Shown: in pieces, positions 42,634-50,201 of the stretch | Position numbering within the stretch: position 1 is the stretch's first letter | Layout: each line of letters begins with the position of its first letter | Assembly: GCA_016787135.1 (NCBI GenBank) | Contig: JAEUVK010000183.1 | Coordinates: 1-62,328, forward strand | DNA: 62,328 nt | Direction: 5' to 3' | DNA from: Chitinophagaceae bacterium | Lineage (GTDB): Bacteria > Bacteroidota > Bacteroidia > Chitinophagales > Chitinophagaceae | Notes under the pieces: model-generated | Told to the model about the DNA's origin: nothing | The model's input: the letters and a program-made list of their open reading frames with translations, nothing else | The model's database searches: none | Made by a program: the position numbers and the translations under genes

Positions 42634-43198
42634 CACCGTTCCCGTTTTTATAGTGAGTAAAAAATATTTTCTTTAACCGCATCAGGCATTTGTACTTCTG
42701 GGTCTTGGCATTCTCTGCATTGGTGTAGCCAAAACTGCCTGCTATTTCCTGCATATTCTTTTTTTGCAGGTAAAAAGCCTCAAGCAGGCTTTTGCAGGGT
42801 TCGCCCAGACTGCCGATCGCTTTTTCCATCATTTCAAACTCCAGGTTCTTCTTTTCGTGGTCCTCCACATCCTCTTCTACCGGAACCACATTGTCCGTGT
42901 CGCCGATCTCGCCATACCGGCTGGCCTGTTGTAATTTTTTTAACCACAAACGCCTGCTGACCGAATACACGTAAGTTTTGATCTGGCAGTTGAGTTCAAA
43001 ATTGCCTGACCTCGCCTTTTCATAAAGAACTATCATAGCCTCCTGGAATATATCCTTAGCATCATCTGCCGATCCGTTGTTGTTGATTATCAGGGCCTGA
43101 ACCATATTGTAATTCTCCCTGTAGATCGTTTCAACGGCCTTTCTGTCGTTCTGTGCCAGCCCCCGGAGCAAAGCTTTTTCAATGCCTTCTTGTGTCAC
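42626..43198 (-). CDS. ECF-type RNA polymerase sigma factor
   Basis: This 190-residue protein has sigma-70 regions 2 and 4 only. Region 2 includes IYRENYNMVQALIINNNGSADDAKDIFQEAMIVLYEKARS and IKTYVYSVSRRLWLKKLQ. Region 4 includes SLLEAFYLQKKNMQEIAGSFGYTN and AKTQKYKCLMRLKK. The linker is acidic (EEDVEDHEKKNLEFE). Translation must start at GTG 43198, since no ATG lies upstream in frame or near. The downstream partner overlaps its stop. The gene is divergent from small lipoprotein copy 2 with 141 bases between, which may hold the sigma factor's own target promoter. Confidence 0.92.
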   Translation of the reverse strand: MTQEGIEKALLRGLAQNDRKAVETIYRENYNMVQALIINNNGSADDAKDIFQEAMIVLYEKARSGNFELNCQIKTYVYSVSRRLWLKKLQQASRYGEIGDTDNVVPVEEDVEDHEKKNLEFEMMEKAIGSLGEPCKSLLEAFYLQKKNMQEIAGSFGYTNAENAKTQKYKCLMRLKKIFFTHYKNGNGDE

Positions 43199-43339
43199 TG
43201 TACCGTATTTAATACTTTTTTTTAAAAATAGTAACCCTCGGGCTGCCTGAAAAAAAAAGTTTAAAAGACCGGGTTACCTTTTCCTCTTTCAGGTATAAAC
43301 AGCGAAATATTTCATTTAAACTCAAAAAAATCACAACAA

Positions 43340-43558
43340 ATGAAAAAGCTTTTCATCTTATTGGCTGTAGCCAGCCTCGGTTTTGTAGCTTGTAACAATG
43401 ACGCAACTGCTGATGACGCTGCTGCTAAAGCTGCTGATTCTGCACGTGTTGCTGACAGCCTTGCAAAAGTAGCTGCTGATGCTGCTGCTGCCGCTGATTC
43501 TGCTACTAAAGCTGCTGCTGACACTGTAAAGGCTGCTGCTGATTCTCTGAAGAAGTAA
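43340..43558 (+). CDS. Small alanine-heptad lipoprotein, Lpp-like (copy 2)
   Basis: This 72-residue near-duplicate of the protein at 16136 has a lipoprotein signal MKKLFILLAVASLGFVAC (Cys at 18), then an Ala-rich heptad helix ending SLKK. From AADSARVADSLAKVAADAAA onward the two proteins are identical except for one extra Ala here, and the DNA differs mainly at third positions. The signal peptides and first mature residues differ more. Unlike copy 1, no TAnnTTTG box is visible before it, so it may use another sigma factor, possibly the ECF factor encoded divergently 141 bases away. A role as an abundant outer membrane lipoprotein, perhaps wall-linked, is inferred. Confidence 0.75.
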   Translation: MKKLFILLAVASLGFVACNNDATADDAAAKAADSARVADSLAKVAADAAAAADSATKAAADTVKAAADSLKK

Positions 43559-43644
43559 TCATCTGGCGTAAGGAAGAACCTTCCAAAAGGTTTTTCTGTT
43601 GCCAGGCGAAAATAAATTTTCATATTGGCAAGCAATCGTTAGAG

Positions 43645-43678
43645 GCCATTCGCCGACAGGCGGATGGCTTTCTTTTTT
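43645..43678 (+). terminator. Terminator of lipoprotein copy 2
   Basis: GCCATTCGCC (43645-43654), loop GACA, GGCGGATGGC (43659-43668) with one T-G pair, followed by TTTCTTTTTT. It lies 86 bases past the stop. Confidence 0.88.
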
Positions 43679-43724
43679 AAGCACGGCGCTTATTGATATG
43701 CCGGCTTACTCCATTTAAATAGGT

Positions 43725-43732
43725 TACCTTTG
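43725..43732 (+). promoter_or_regulatory. -7 promoter box of the DEAD-box helicase gene
   Basis: TACCTTTG matches TAnnTTTG and is identical to the box of the initiator tRNA promoter. It is 35 bases before the GTG start; no clear -33 TTTG is seen. Confidence 0.45.
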
Positions 43733-43767
43733 CGGCCGCATCTTGAAATCTTAAAATTTATCAGTAA

Positions 43768-45429
43768 GTGATCACATTTGACGTATTAGGGATAGAAGAA
43801 GGTTTGTTGCATTCTATCCAGGCATTGGGATTTACACAACCTACACCCATACAGGAAAAGGCCATTCCTGTTCTGTTACAGGGAACAAAAGATTTTATCG
43901 GGCTGGCACAAACAGGCACCGGTAAAACTGCCGCTTTCGGATTACCGCTTCTACAATTAATTAATAAAGCAGACCGGTTCCCGCAGGCATTGATCATTTG
44001 TCCCACCAGAGAGCTTTGTTTACAAATAGCAAAAGACCTTGGTTCTTTCAAAAGTAAGAAGGAGCTCGTAACGGTCACCGCTGTTTACGGTGGTACTTCC
44101 ATCACACAGCAAATAAGAGACCTGAAACGGGGAACGCATATTGTCGTTGCTACGCCCGGTCGTTTGATAGACCTGATAGAAAGAAAAGCGGTGAACCTGG
44201 AAAATATTCATTATGTAGTACTGGACGAAGCAGATGAAATGCTGAATATGGGTTTCAAGGATGATATTGAGTTCATTTTACAGAATACCCCCAACCGTCA
44301 GAGTACCTGGCTTTTCAGCGCTACTATGCCCCCGGAGATCAGGCAGGTGAGTAAGAAATACATGGACAAACCTTTTGAGATCACGATAGGAAAAGTAAAT
44401 GCTGGTAATGCGAATATAGACCACCAGTACTATGCGACACAGCATGTGAACAGGTATGAAACATTGAAACGGATCATTGACTTTAATCCTGGCCTGTACG
44501 GCATCATCTTCACAAGAACAAAAGCCGATGCGCAGGAAATAACCGAATCCCTCATTCGTGAAGGATATGATATTGAAGCCTTGCATGGAGACCTGACACA
44601 GCAGCAAAGGGATAAAGTGATGGGCCGTTTCCGGGAAAAGAACTTGCAGTTGCTGATCGCCACCGATGTTGCAGCAAGAGGAATTGATGTACAGGGCATC
44701 ACCCATGTTATCAATTATGAATTACCGGATGATACGGAAGTATATACTCATAGAAGCGGAAGAACAGGCAGAGCAGGAAGAAGTGGTATTTCGATCTCAA
44801 TAGTTACTCCCAAAGAGATATACCGGTTAAGACAGATTGAAAAATTAGTGAATACCCGTTTTCATAAAATGGATATTCCTTCGGGTAAAGATGTTTGCCG
44901 TAAGCAATTCTTTCATTTTATAGATAAAATGCTGCAGGCCGATATCAGTCATGGAGAATATGAAGCGTACTTGCCGGCGCTAAAAGAAAAGTTTGCTTCA
45001 GTAGAAAAGGAGGAGATCTTACAACGGGTAGCGGCATTAGAGTTCGATCGTTTCCTTAAATACTATGAGAATGCGGCTGATCTGAACATGCGGGAAGAAC
45101 GACGGGGCGAAAGAACTGAACGTACAGCGCACCGCGACACACAAGGTAGAAAGTTCGGAAGTGCTAACGGTAGCGGCTCTTACCAACGCTTGTTTGTGAA
45201 TCTTGGAACAAAGGACGGCTTCTATAAAGCAAGTTTCCTGCAATTCATTCTAGATATGAGTGATCTGAGAAAAGATGTGCTGGGAAGAATAGACATGAAA
45301 GAAATGAATAGCTGGGTAGAGGTAGAGGCCGGGGCTGCAAAAAAAATGATCAGAGCAATAGATGGAAAGAACTACAGGGGGAGAAAGATCAGGATGAACG
45401 ATGCAGAAAGCGGTGGCCGCAGAAAATAA
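43768..45429 (+). CDS. DEAD-box RNA helicase with DbpA-type RNA-binding tail
   Basis: This 553-residue RNA helicase has, in order, the Q motif (GFTQPTPIQEKAIP), motif I AQTGTGKTAAF, PTRELCLQIA, motif II DEAD, motif III SAT, and HRSGRTGRAGR (motif VI) in the second RecA domain. A linker rich in Arg/Glu (about 445-475) and a DbpA C-terminal RNA-binding domain (LFVNLGTKDGFYKASFLQFIL, GRIDMKEMNSWVEVE, YRGRKIRMNDAE) follow. It is of the DeaD/CsdA group that works in ribosome assembly and RNA decay. The start is GTG 43768, as no ATG fits. Confidence 0.93.
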   Translation: MITFDVLGIEEGLLHSIQALGFTQPTPIQEKAIPVLLQGTKDFIGLAQTGTGKTAAFGLPLLQLINKADRFPQALIICPTRELCLQIAKDLGSFKSKKELVTVTAVYGGTSITQQIRDLKRGTHIVVATPGRLIDLIERKAVNLENIHYVVLDEADEMLNMGFKDDIEFILQNTPNRQSTWLFSATMPPEIRQVSKKYMDKPFEITIGKVNAGNANIDHQYYATQHVNRYETLKRIIDFNPGLYGIIFTRTKADAQEITESLIREGYDIEALHGDLTQQQRDKVMGRFREKNLQLLIATDVAARGIDVQGITHVINYELPDDTEVYTHRSGRTGRAGRSGISISIVTPKEIYRLRQIEKLVNTRFHKMDIPSGKDVCRKQFFHFIDKMLQADISHGEYEAYLPALKEKFASVEKEEILQRVAALEFDRFLKYYENAADLNMREERRGERTERTAHRDTQGRKFGSANGSGSYQRLFVNLGTKDGFYKASFLQFILDMSDLRKDVLGRIDMKEMNSWVEVEAGAAKKMIRAIDGKNYRGRKIRMNDAESGGRRK

Positions 45430-45442
45430 TTTTATACAAGGA

Positions 45443-45474
45443 TTGATTTTATTTATCAATAAAACATATATTTG
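45443..45474 (+). promoter_or_regulatory. Probable promoter of the aromatic amino acid operon
   Basis: TATATTTG (45467-45474) matches the -7 consensus, with TTG at 45443-45445 as an approximate -33 box 21 bases upstream. Transcription would begin at or within a few bases of the leader peptide ATG (45479), so the leader may be leaderless or nearly so. Confidence 0.55.
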
Positions 45475-45478
45475 TTGC

Positions 45479-45568
45479 ATGTCAATGATGAGAGCATTTT
45501 TTGGTTTTTACTTTTATTACTTCTTTTTTGGAAAGAGGCCGGGAATGCTTTTGTTGAAAACAAACTAA
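45479..45568 (+). CDS. Phe/Tyr-rich attenuation leader peptide upstream of pheA
   Basis: This 29-codon open frame runs from ATG 45479 to TAA 45566-45568 and lies alone between the helicase and pheA. Residues 7-17 are FFGFYFYYFFF: seven Phe and three Tyr out of eleven. The following residues are GKRPGMLLLKTN. Such a run of the pathway's end products, directly before a terminator and the first gene of the pathway, is the mark of a transcription-attenuation leader (as PheL and TrpL in enteric bacteria). Ribosome stalling on the aromatic codons when charged tRNA-Phe or tRNA-Tyr is scarce would let transcription continue. It is shorter than normal gene-calling limits. The AGG CCG GGA codons also form the antiterminator arm. 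Confidence 0.85.
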   Translation: MSMMRAFFGFYFYYFFFGKRPGMLLLKTN

Positions 45569-45601
45569 GAAAAAATAAAATCAACATAAAGGATCCCGGC
45601 C
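45537..45601 (+). promoter_or_regulatory. Antiterminator of the pheA attenuator
   Basis: GGCCGGGA (45537-45544, inside the leader frame) is exactly complementary to TCCCGGCC (45594-45601), the 5' arm of the terminator. The pairing extends through T46-A93 and CTTT (45548-45551) with AAAG (45588-45591), giving 13 pairs with one bulge and one mismatch. GGCCGGGA occurs a second time in the terminator 3' arm (45606-45613), so the two structures exclude each other. Confidence 0.75.
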
Positions 45602-45623
45602 AAACGGCCGGGATTCCTGTTTT
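45590..45623 (+). terminator. Attenuator terminator hairpin before pheA
   Basis: ATCCCGGCC (45593-45601), loop AAAC, GGCCGGGAT (45606-45614), extended by AGG/CCT past one bulged T, then GTTTT. It ends 7 bases before the pheA ATG and 22 bases after the leader stop codon, so its job can only be to decide entry into the operon. Confidence 0.88.
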
Positions 45624-45629
45624 AAAAAC

Positions 45630-46460
45630 ATGAGTAAGAAAGTTTCTATACAGGGCTACGAAGGCAGCTTTCACCAGGTAGCGGCTCAACTCTTCTATGG
45701 GAAGGATGTGGAAGTGATCACCTGCGATACATTCCGCGAGGTAGTAAAGATCGCTGCGAATAAAAAAGAAAGCGATGGCGGAGTAATGGCTATAGAGAAC
45801 TCTATCGCAGGAAGTATCCTTGCCAACTACAACCTGCTGCAAAAATCCAATCTGACTATCGTGGGCGAGGTGTATTTACAGATAAAACAAAACCTGCTGG
45901 TAAATCCCGGGGTGAAACTGGAAGACATCCGGGAGGTGCACTCTCACACGATGGCATTACAACAGTGCTATGATTTTTTGGATAAATACAAATGGAAACT
46001 TGTGGAAACAGATGATACTGCATTAAGCGCTAAGCATATTCACCAGCATAAGAGCAAACATGTGGCTGCCATCGCCAGTAAACTGGCGGCTGAATTATAC
46101 GATCTGAATGTGATCGCCCCGAACATTCATACACTCAGGAATAATTATACAAGGTTTTTAGTGCTGCAAAGAGAAGAAGTTGCTGACAAAGTGCAGAACG
46201 CGGATAAAGCATCTGTCAATTTTCATACCGATCATTCAAGAGGAAGCCTGGCAAAGGTACTCACCAAAATTTCGGAAGGCGGGATCAACCTCAGTAAGCT
46301 GCAAAGCTTCCCGATACCAGGCAGTGATTTCAAGTACAGCTTTCATGCGGATATGGAATTTGATTCGGCAGAACAATTCGATCATGTGATTGAAACGATA
46401 AAGCAGTTGACGGCAGAATTGAAAGTATATGGTGTTTATAAAAGGGGGGTGTGGAAGTGA
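45630..46460 (+). CDS. pheA: Prephenate dehydratase
   Basis: This 276-residue enzyme makes phenylpyruvate from prephenate, committing flux to phenylalanine. It has a catalytic domain (about 1-185) beginning VSIQGYEGSFHQVAAQLFY and holding the N-Y-T-R-F motif (NNYTRFLVL), and a C-terminal ACT domain (about 195-275). In the ACT domain the usual Phe-binding motifs are altered (GSLAKVL for GALVKVL, LQSFPIPG where many have IESRP), so allosteric control by Phe may differ from enteric PheA. There is no chorismate mutase domain here; that activity sits on the DAHP synthase (49110). It is the first gene of the operon, directly after the attenuator. Confidence 0.94.
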   Translation: MSKKVSIQGYEGSFHQVAAQLFYGKDVEVITCDTFREVVKIAANKKESDGGVMAIENSIAGSILANYNLLQKSNLTIVGEVYLQIKQNLLVNPGVKLEDIREVHSHTMALQQCYDFLDKYKWKLVETDDTALSAKHIHQHKSKHVAAIASKLAAELYDLNVIAPNIHTLRNNYTRFLVLQREEVADKVQNADKASVNFHTDHSRGSLAKVLTKISEGGINLSKLQSFPIPGSDFKYSFHADMEFDSAEQFDHVIETIKQLTAELKVYGVYKRGVWK

Positions 46461-46482
46461 TCTTAATTATGAAGGAAGCAAT

Positions 46483-47646
46483 ATGAATATACAAACCAGT
46501 AAAAGATTAGAAGGGATCGGGGAGTATTATTTCTCACAGAAGCTGCGGGAAATAGATGAACTGAATAAGCAAGGTAAGCAGATCATCAATCTCGGTATCG
46601 GCAGCCCGGATCTGCCACCGCACCCGGATGTGATCAGGGTGCTGCAGGAAGAAAGCGCCAAACAGAATGTACACGCCTACCAGTCTTATAAAGGTTCGCC
46701 GGTATTGCGAAAGGCGATCAGTGAGTGGTATAAAAAATGGTATGAGGTGGATTTGAATGCTGATACGGAAATATTGCCATTGATCGGCAGCAAAGAAGGC
46801 ATCATGCATATCTGCATGACTTATCTCGATAAAGGGGATGAGGTGCTGGTGCCGAATCCCGGTTACCCGACATACAGAAGCGCCGTAAAACTGGCAGGAG
46901 GTAAATGTGTGGATTATATTTTGAAAGAAAAGAATAATTACGAACCGGATCTTGAAAAACTGGAGCAAAGGAAACTGGATAAAGTGAAGCTGATGTTCGT
47001 GAATTACCCGCAGATGCCAACGGGACAGTTGCCTTCAAAAGAATTGTTTAAAAAACTGGTGGCATTCGGGAAGAAGCATAATATTCTTATTGTTCATGAC
47101 AATCCCTATTCTTTCATCTTGAATGAAACACCGGCGAGTCTGTTGAACATTGACGGGGCTGAAGATTGTGTGATCGAACTGAATTCATTGAGCAAGTCGC
47201 ATAACATGGCCGGCTGGCGGGTAGGGATGCTTTGCGGCGCCAAAGAAAGAATTGATGAAGTACTGCGTTTCAAAAGTAATATGGACAGCGGAATGTTCTT
47301 ACCCGTTCAGTTGGCTGCTGCCAAAGCTTTGTCTCTGGGAAAAGAATGGCAGGACGAAGTAAATACTGTTTACAGGCAACGAAGAGAAAAAGTGTTTGTA
47401 TTACTGAAGCTGCTCAGGTGTAAGTTCTCCAAAGAGCAGGCAGGTCTGTTTGTGTGGGCGAAGGTTCCTTCAAAATACAAGGACGGCTATACGCTCAGTG
47501 ATGAAGTGCTGTATAACTCAAATGTATTCATCACACCTGGCGGGATATTCGGCAGTGCTGGTGGCAGATATGTGCGGGTTAGTTTGTGTGCAGCAGTGGA
47601 AAAGTTTGAAGAAGCAATTAATAGAATCAAGAATGCAGGAGGATGA
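46483..47646 (+). CDS. Class I/II PLP aminotransferase, probably aromatic
   Basis: This 387-residue fold-type I aminotransferase has LGIGSPDLPPHPDV, AYQSYKGSPVLRKAISEWYKK, NPGYPTYRSAVKLAGG, VHDNPYSFILN, and the PLP lysine in ELNSLSKSHNMAGWRVG. The arginine for the substrate carboxylate is in GGRYVRVSLC. By position between pheA and tyrA it most likely transaminates phenylpyruvate and 4-hydroxyphenylpyruvate; sequence alone would also fit an aspartate or LL-diaminopimelate-type aminotransferase. The ATG at 46483 is used; the earlier in-frame ATG (46429) would overlap pheA. Confidence 0.88.
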   Translation: MNIQTSKRLEGIGEYYFSQKLREIDELNKQGKQIINLGIGSPDLPPHPDVIRVLQEESAKQNVHAYQSYKGSPVLRKAISEWYKKWYEVDLNADTEILPLIGSKEGIMHICMTYLDKGDEVLVPNPGYPTYRSAVKLAGGKCVDYILKEKNNYEPDLEKLEQRKLDKVKLMFVNYPQMPTGQLPSKELFKKLVAFGKKHNILIVHDNPYSFILNETPASLLNIDGAEDCVIELNSLSKSHNMAGWRVGMLCGAKERIDEVLRFKSNMDSGMFLPVQLAAAKALSLGKEWQDEVNTVYRQRREKVFVLLKLLRCKFSKEQAGLFVWAKVPSKYKDGYTLSDEVLYNSNVFITPGGIFGSAGGRYVRVSLCAAVEKFEEAINRIKNAGG

Positions 47647-47698
47647 ATTACGAACGTGACGATTCATACTTCTTAACTCATAATTCATAATTAGAATA
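47647..47698. repeat. CTCATAATTCATAATT-type degenerate repeat within the operon
   Basis: The aminotransferase-tyrA gap reads GAATTACGAACGTGACGATTC, then ACTTCTTAACTCATAATTC and ATAATTAGAATA: degenerate AACTCATAATTC units plus a partial inverted copy at the left. Related units are translated inside lipB and aroA. Confidence 0.55.
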
Positions 47699-48547
47699 AT
47701 GGAAAGAAAAAGAATTGCGATAGTAGGAGTGGGGCTGATAGGCGGTTCATTGGCCATCCGGCTGCATGAGAAGAAGATATCATCGCGACTGATCGGTGTG
47801 GATGCGAATAAGGAGCATGAGCAGAAAGCGCTGGAACTCGAGTTGGTGGATGAAGTGATGAGTATTGATGATGCTATCGCTGCATCCGATGTAGTGGTGC
47901 TGGCCATACCGGTTGATAAATTGGTTGACCTGTTGCCGTCCATCATGGATAAAATAAATAACCAGGTAGTGGTTGACCTGGGGTCAACCAAATCACAATT
48001 AATTAATGCGATTAGCAATCATCCCAAAAGGGGGAGATATGTAGCCACGCATCCGATGTGGGGTACCGAATACAGCGGACCACAGGCGGCCATGCGTGGC
48101 GCCTATGAGAATAAGGCCGTGATCATCTGCAACCCGGAAGAAAGCGATGCCGATGCGCTGGAATGGGTAAAATATATGTATAAAAAGATCGGGATGCACC
48201 TGCTGGAAATGGAAGCTAAGGCACACGATTTGCATGCAGCGTATGTCAGCCACATTTCGCATATCACGTCGTTTGCCCTTGCCAATACTGTTTTAGAAAA
48301 GGAAAAGGAAGAACAGGCCATTTTTGAGCTGGCCAGCGCCGGTTTTGAAAGTACGGTTCGTTTGGCCAAAAGTAACCCGGCCATGTGGGTGCCGATCTTT
48401 ATGCAGAATAAGGAGAATGTACTGGACGTATTGAAAGAGCATATTGCGCAACTGAACCGGTTCAGGGAAAGTATAGAGAAAGAGGATAATGAATACCTGC
48501 TGAAGCTGATCGGCGATGCGAATAAGATAAAGCGGATTATTAAATAG
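47699..48547 (+). CDS. tyrA: Prephenate dehydrogenase
   Basis: This 282-residue enzyme oxidatively decarboxylates prephenate to 4-hydroxyphenylpyruvate for tyrosine. It has an N-terminal Rossmann fold with IAIVGVGLIGGSLAIRL (GxGxxG), VVLAIPVDK, the catalytic-region sequence THPMWGTEYSGPQAA, and the all-helical C-terminal domain with AAYVSHISHITSFALA. No ACT domain is present, so feedback control may rest on the attenuator and on DAHP synthase. It follows the aminotransferase by 52 bases of repeat. Confidence 0.93.
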   Translation: MERKRIAIVGVGLIGGSLAIRLHEKKISSRLIGVDANKEHEQKALELELVDEVMSIDDAIAASDVVVLAIPVDKLVDLLPSIMDKINNQVVVDLGSTKSQLINAISNHPKRGRYVATHPMWGTEYSGPQAAMRGAYENKAVIICNPEESDADALEWVKYMYKKIGMHLLEMEAKAHDLHAAYVSHISHITSFALANTVLEKEKEEQAIFELASAGFESTVRLAKSNPAMWVPIFMQNKENVLDVLKEHIAQLNRFRESIEKEDNEYLLKLIGDANKIKRIIK

Positions 48548-48594
48548 TCTGAACCATGATTTTTGGAGATTATTTTAATTAAAGAGATAAAAAT

Positions 48595-48978
48595 ATGGGG
48601 AAGGCTTGTCCGATTCATATAAACTATGAAAGCACGACAGAAAAAATTTATATCGAGAAAGTATCAGCCGGAATATACAGGTGCCTCGAATCGTGCATTT
48701 TTATTGACTTTATAACTTATGGTTGTGAAATTGAGGTTGAGGAAGCAGATGGCAAATTAACTTTTTTGGGTTTGTATAAGGAATCGCCGTTTGAAATTTT
48801 CAGGTATATATGGCCAAGGGAGATTGTTGAGTCAGTGCAATGTGAAAAAATGAAGAATAAAATTGTTGAAATCGGTGGTTATTGGGAAAGCGCTATGGGT
48901 GGCTTATTCTTTATTCACCTGCCGAAAGATAAAATTGACAGACTGGATTGTTTGTTTGAAATCCTAAAAGCTGAGTAG
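48595..48978 (+). CDS. Hypothetical protein inside the aromatic operon
   Basis: This 127-residue soluble protein is not recognised. It has mixed alpha/beta character with VEEADGKLTFLGLYKESPFEIFRYIWP, IVEIGGYWESAMGGLFFIHLPKDKIDRLDCLFEIL, and three Cys in the first half (C5, C30, C34). Its DNA is clearly more AT-rich than the neighbouring tyrA and DAHP synthase genes, and the 131-base gap behind it is unusually long for this compact operon. I infer a horizontally acquired or inserted gene rather than a pathway enzyme. Confidence 0.6.
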   Translation: MGKACPIHINYESTTEKIYIEKVSAGIYRCLESCIFIDFITYGCEIEVEEADGKLTFLGLYKESPFEIFRYIWPREIVESVQCEKMKNKIVEIGGYWESAMGGLFFIHLPKDKIDRLDCLFEILKAE

Positions 48979-49109
48979 CGAACCGAACGATAAAGTGTGC
49001 GACGCAACAGGCGATGCCATAGAAAACAAATGCTGGTAACAAAAATTAAACAAATAATAAACTGCCCTTAAACCAAAGGGGTTAACTTTACAAACACGAA
49101 TCAACAACA

Positions 49110-50201
49110 ATGCAAACGTTAGAAAAACCGACAACAACAAGTCCTGTGCAACAGGCATGGAGCAAGCGGCCGCTCATTATCAGCGGGCCGTGCAGTGCAG
49201 AAACAGAAGAGCAGGTACTGGCAACAGCCCAACGTCTCGCAGCCACCGGCAAAGTGGATATGCTGCGTGCCGGCATCTGGAAGCCGCGTACCAAACCCGG
49301 CATGTTCGAAGGTATCGGCGCCAAAGGGTTGCCCTGGTTACAGCAGGCAAAAAAACTAACCGGCTTGCCGACAACCGTGGAAGTAGCTACCGGCAAACAG
49401 GTGCAGGATGCACTGACCTTTGATGTGGATGTGTTGTGGATCGGCGCACGAACAACGGTGAATCCTTTCAGTGTGCAGGAAGTAGCAGATGCATTAAGAG
49501 GTGTGGATGTGCCGGTGATGATCAAGAACCCGGTGAACCCCGATATGGAATTGTGGAGCGGTGCAGTTGAACGTGTAGCAAGAGCAGGTATCAAACAAAT
49601 TGGTTTGATCCACCGTGGCTTCTCTTCTTATGGCAATGCTGAATACCGTAATGCACCCATGTGGCACCTGGCCATTGATATGAAACTGAAACATCCGGAT
49701 ATGCCGATGATCAATGATCCATCGCATATCTGCGGACGACGTGATATTTTACTGGAAGTGATGCAGCGTGCCATCGATCTTGACTATGACGGCCTGATGA
49801 TCGAAAGCCATATTGACCCGGATAAAGCGTGGAGTGATGCGAAGCAGCAGGTAACACCGGAAGCACTGAAAGACATGCTAGACAGGATCATCTGGAGGAA
49901 AGAGGATGTGAATTCAGAGGAATACCATGCGGCGCTGGAAGCCTTACGTCAAAAGATCAACCACCTGGATGATGAACTGATGCAGATACTGGGGCAGCGT
50001 ATGAAGGTGGCCGAAAAGATCGGGCAGTATAAGAAGGAGAACAATATCACGATCCTGCAGACCACCCGCTGGAACGAGATCATTGAAAAAGCATCTGTCA
50101 AAGCAGAGAAATTAGGGTTAAGCAAAGAGTTCATCACAAAGTATTTTGATGCGGTGCATATGGAAAGTATCAATCACCAGAAGAAGGTGCTGGATTCGTG
50201 A
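49110..50201 (+). CDS. Bifunctional DAHP synthase / chorismate mutase (type II AroQ)
   Basis: This 363-residue fusion has an N-terminal class I DAHP synthase of the AroG-beta/KDPS-like type (about 15-270: LIISGPCSAETEEQVL, MLRAGIWKPRTKPGMFEG, GLIHRGFSSYG, INDPSHICGRRD). The C-terminal all-helical chorismate mutase (about 275-355) has ALRQKINHLDDELMQILGQRMKVAEKIGQYKKE and a later QTTRW. The first domain joins PEP and erythrose-4-phosphate; the second turns chorismate into prephenate. The fusion puts the entry and the branch step of Phe/Tyr synthesis on one chain. The 152-base gap behind it starts with GTGAGTGGTATGTGGTGAGT-like repeat filler. Confidence 0.95.
   Translation: MQTLEKPTTTSPVQQAWSKRPLIISGPCSAETEEQVLATAQRLAATGKVDMLRAGIWKPRTKPGMFEGIGAKGLPWLQQAKKLTGLPTTVEVATGKQVQDALTFDVDVLWIGARTTVNPFSVQEVADALRGVDVPVMIKNPVNPDMELWSGAVERVARAGIKQIGLIHRGFSSYGNAEYRNAPMWHLAIDMKLKHPDMPMINDPSHICGRRDILLEVMQRAIDLDYDGLMIESHIDPDKAWSDAKQQVTPEALKDMLDRIIWRKEDVNSEEYHAALEALRQKINHLDDELMQILGQRMKVAEKIGQYKKENNITILQTTRWNEIIEKASVKAEKLGLSKEFITKYFDAVHMESINHQKKVLDS

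Noticed and set aside
43312..43635. Antisense Ala-rich frame of 107 codons
   Set aside because: It arises only from the complementary GCN/CTG-rich codons of the lipoprotein gene.
45456..45842. Minus-strand 128-codon frame across the pheA leader
   Set aside because: It is antisense to pheA and the attenuator, and its codons simply mirror the T-rich aromatic run.
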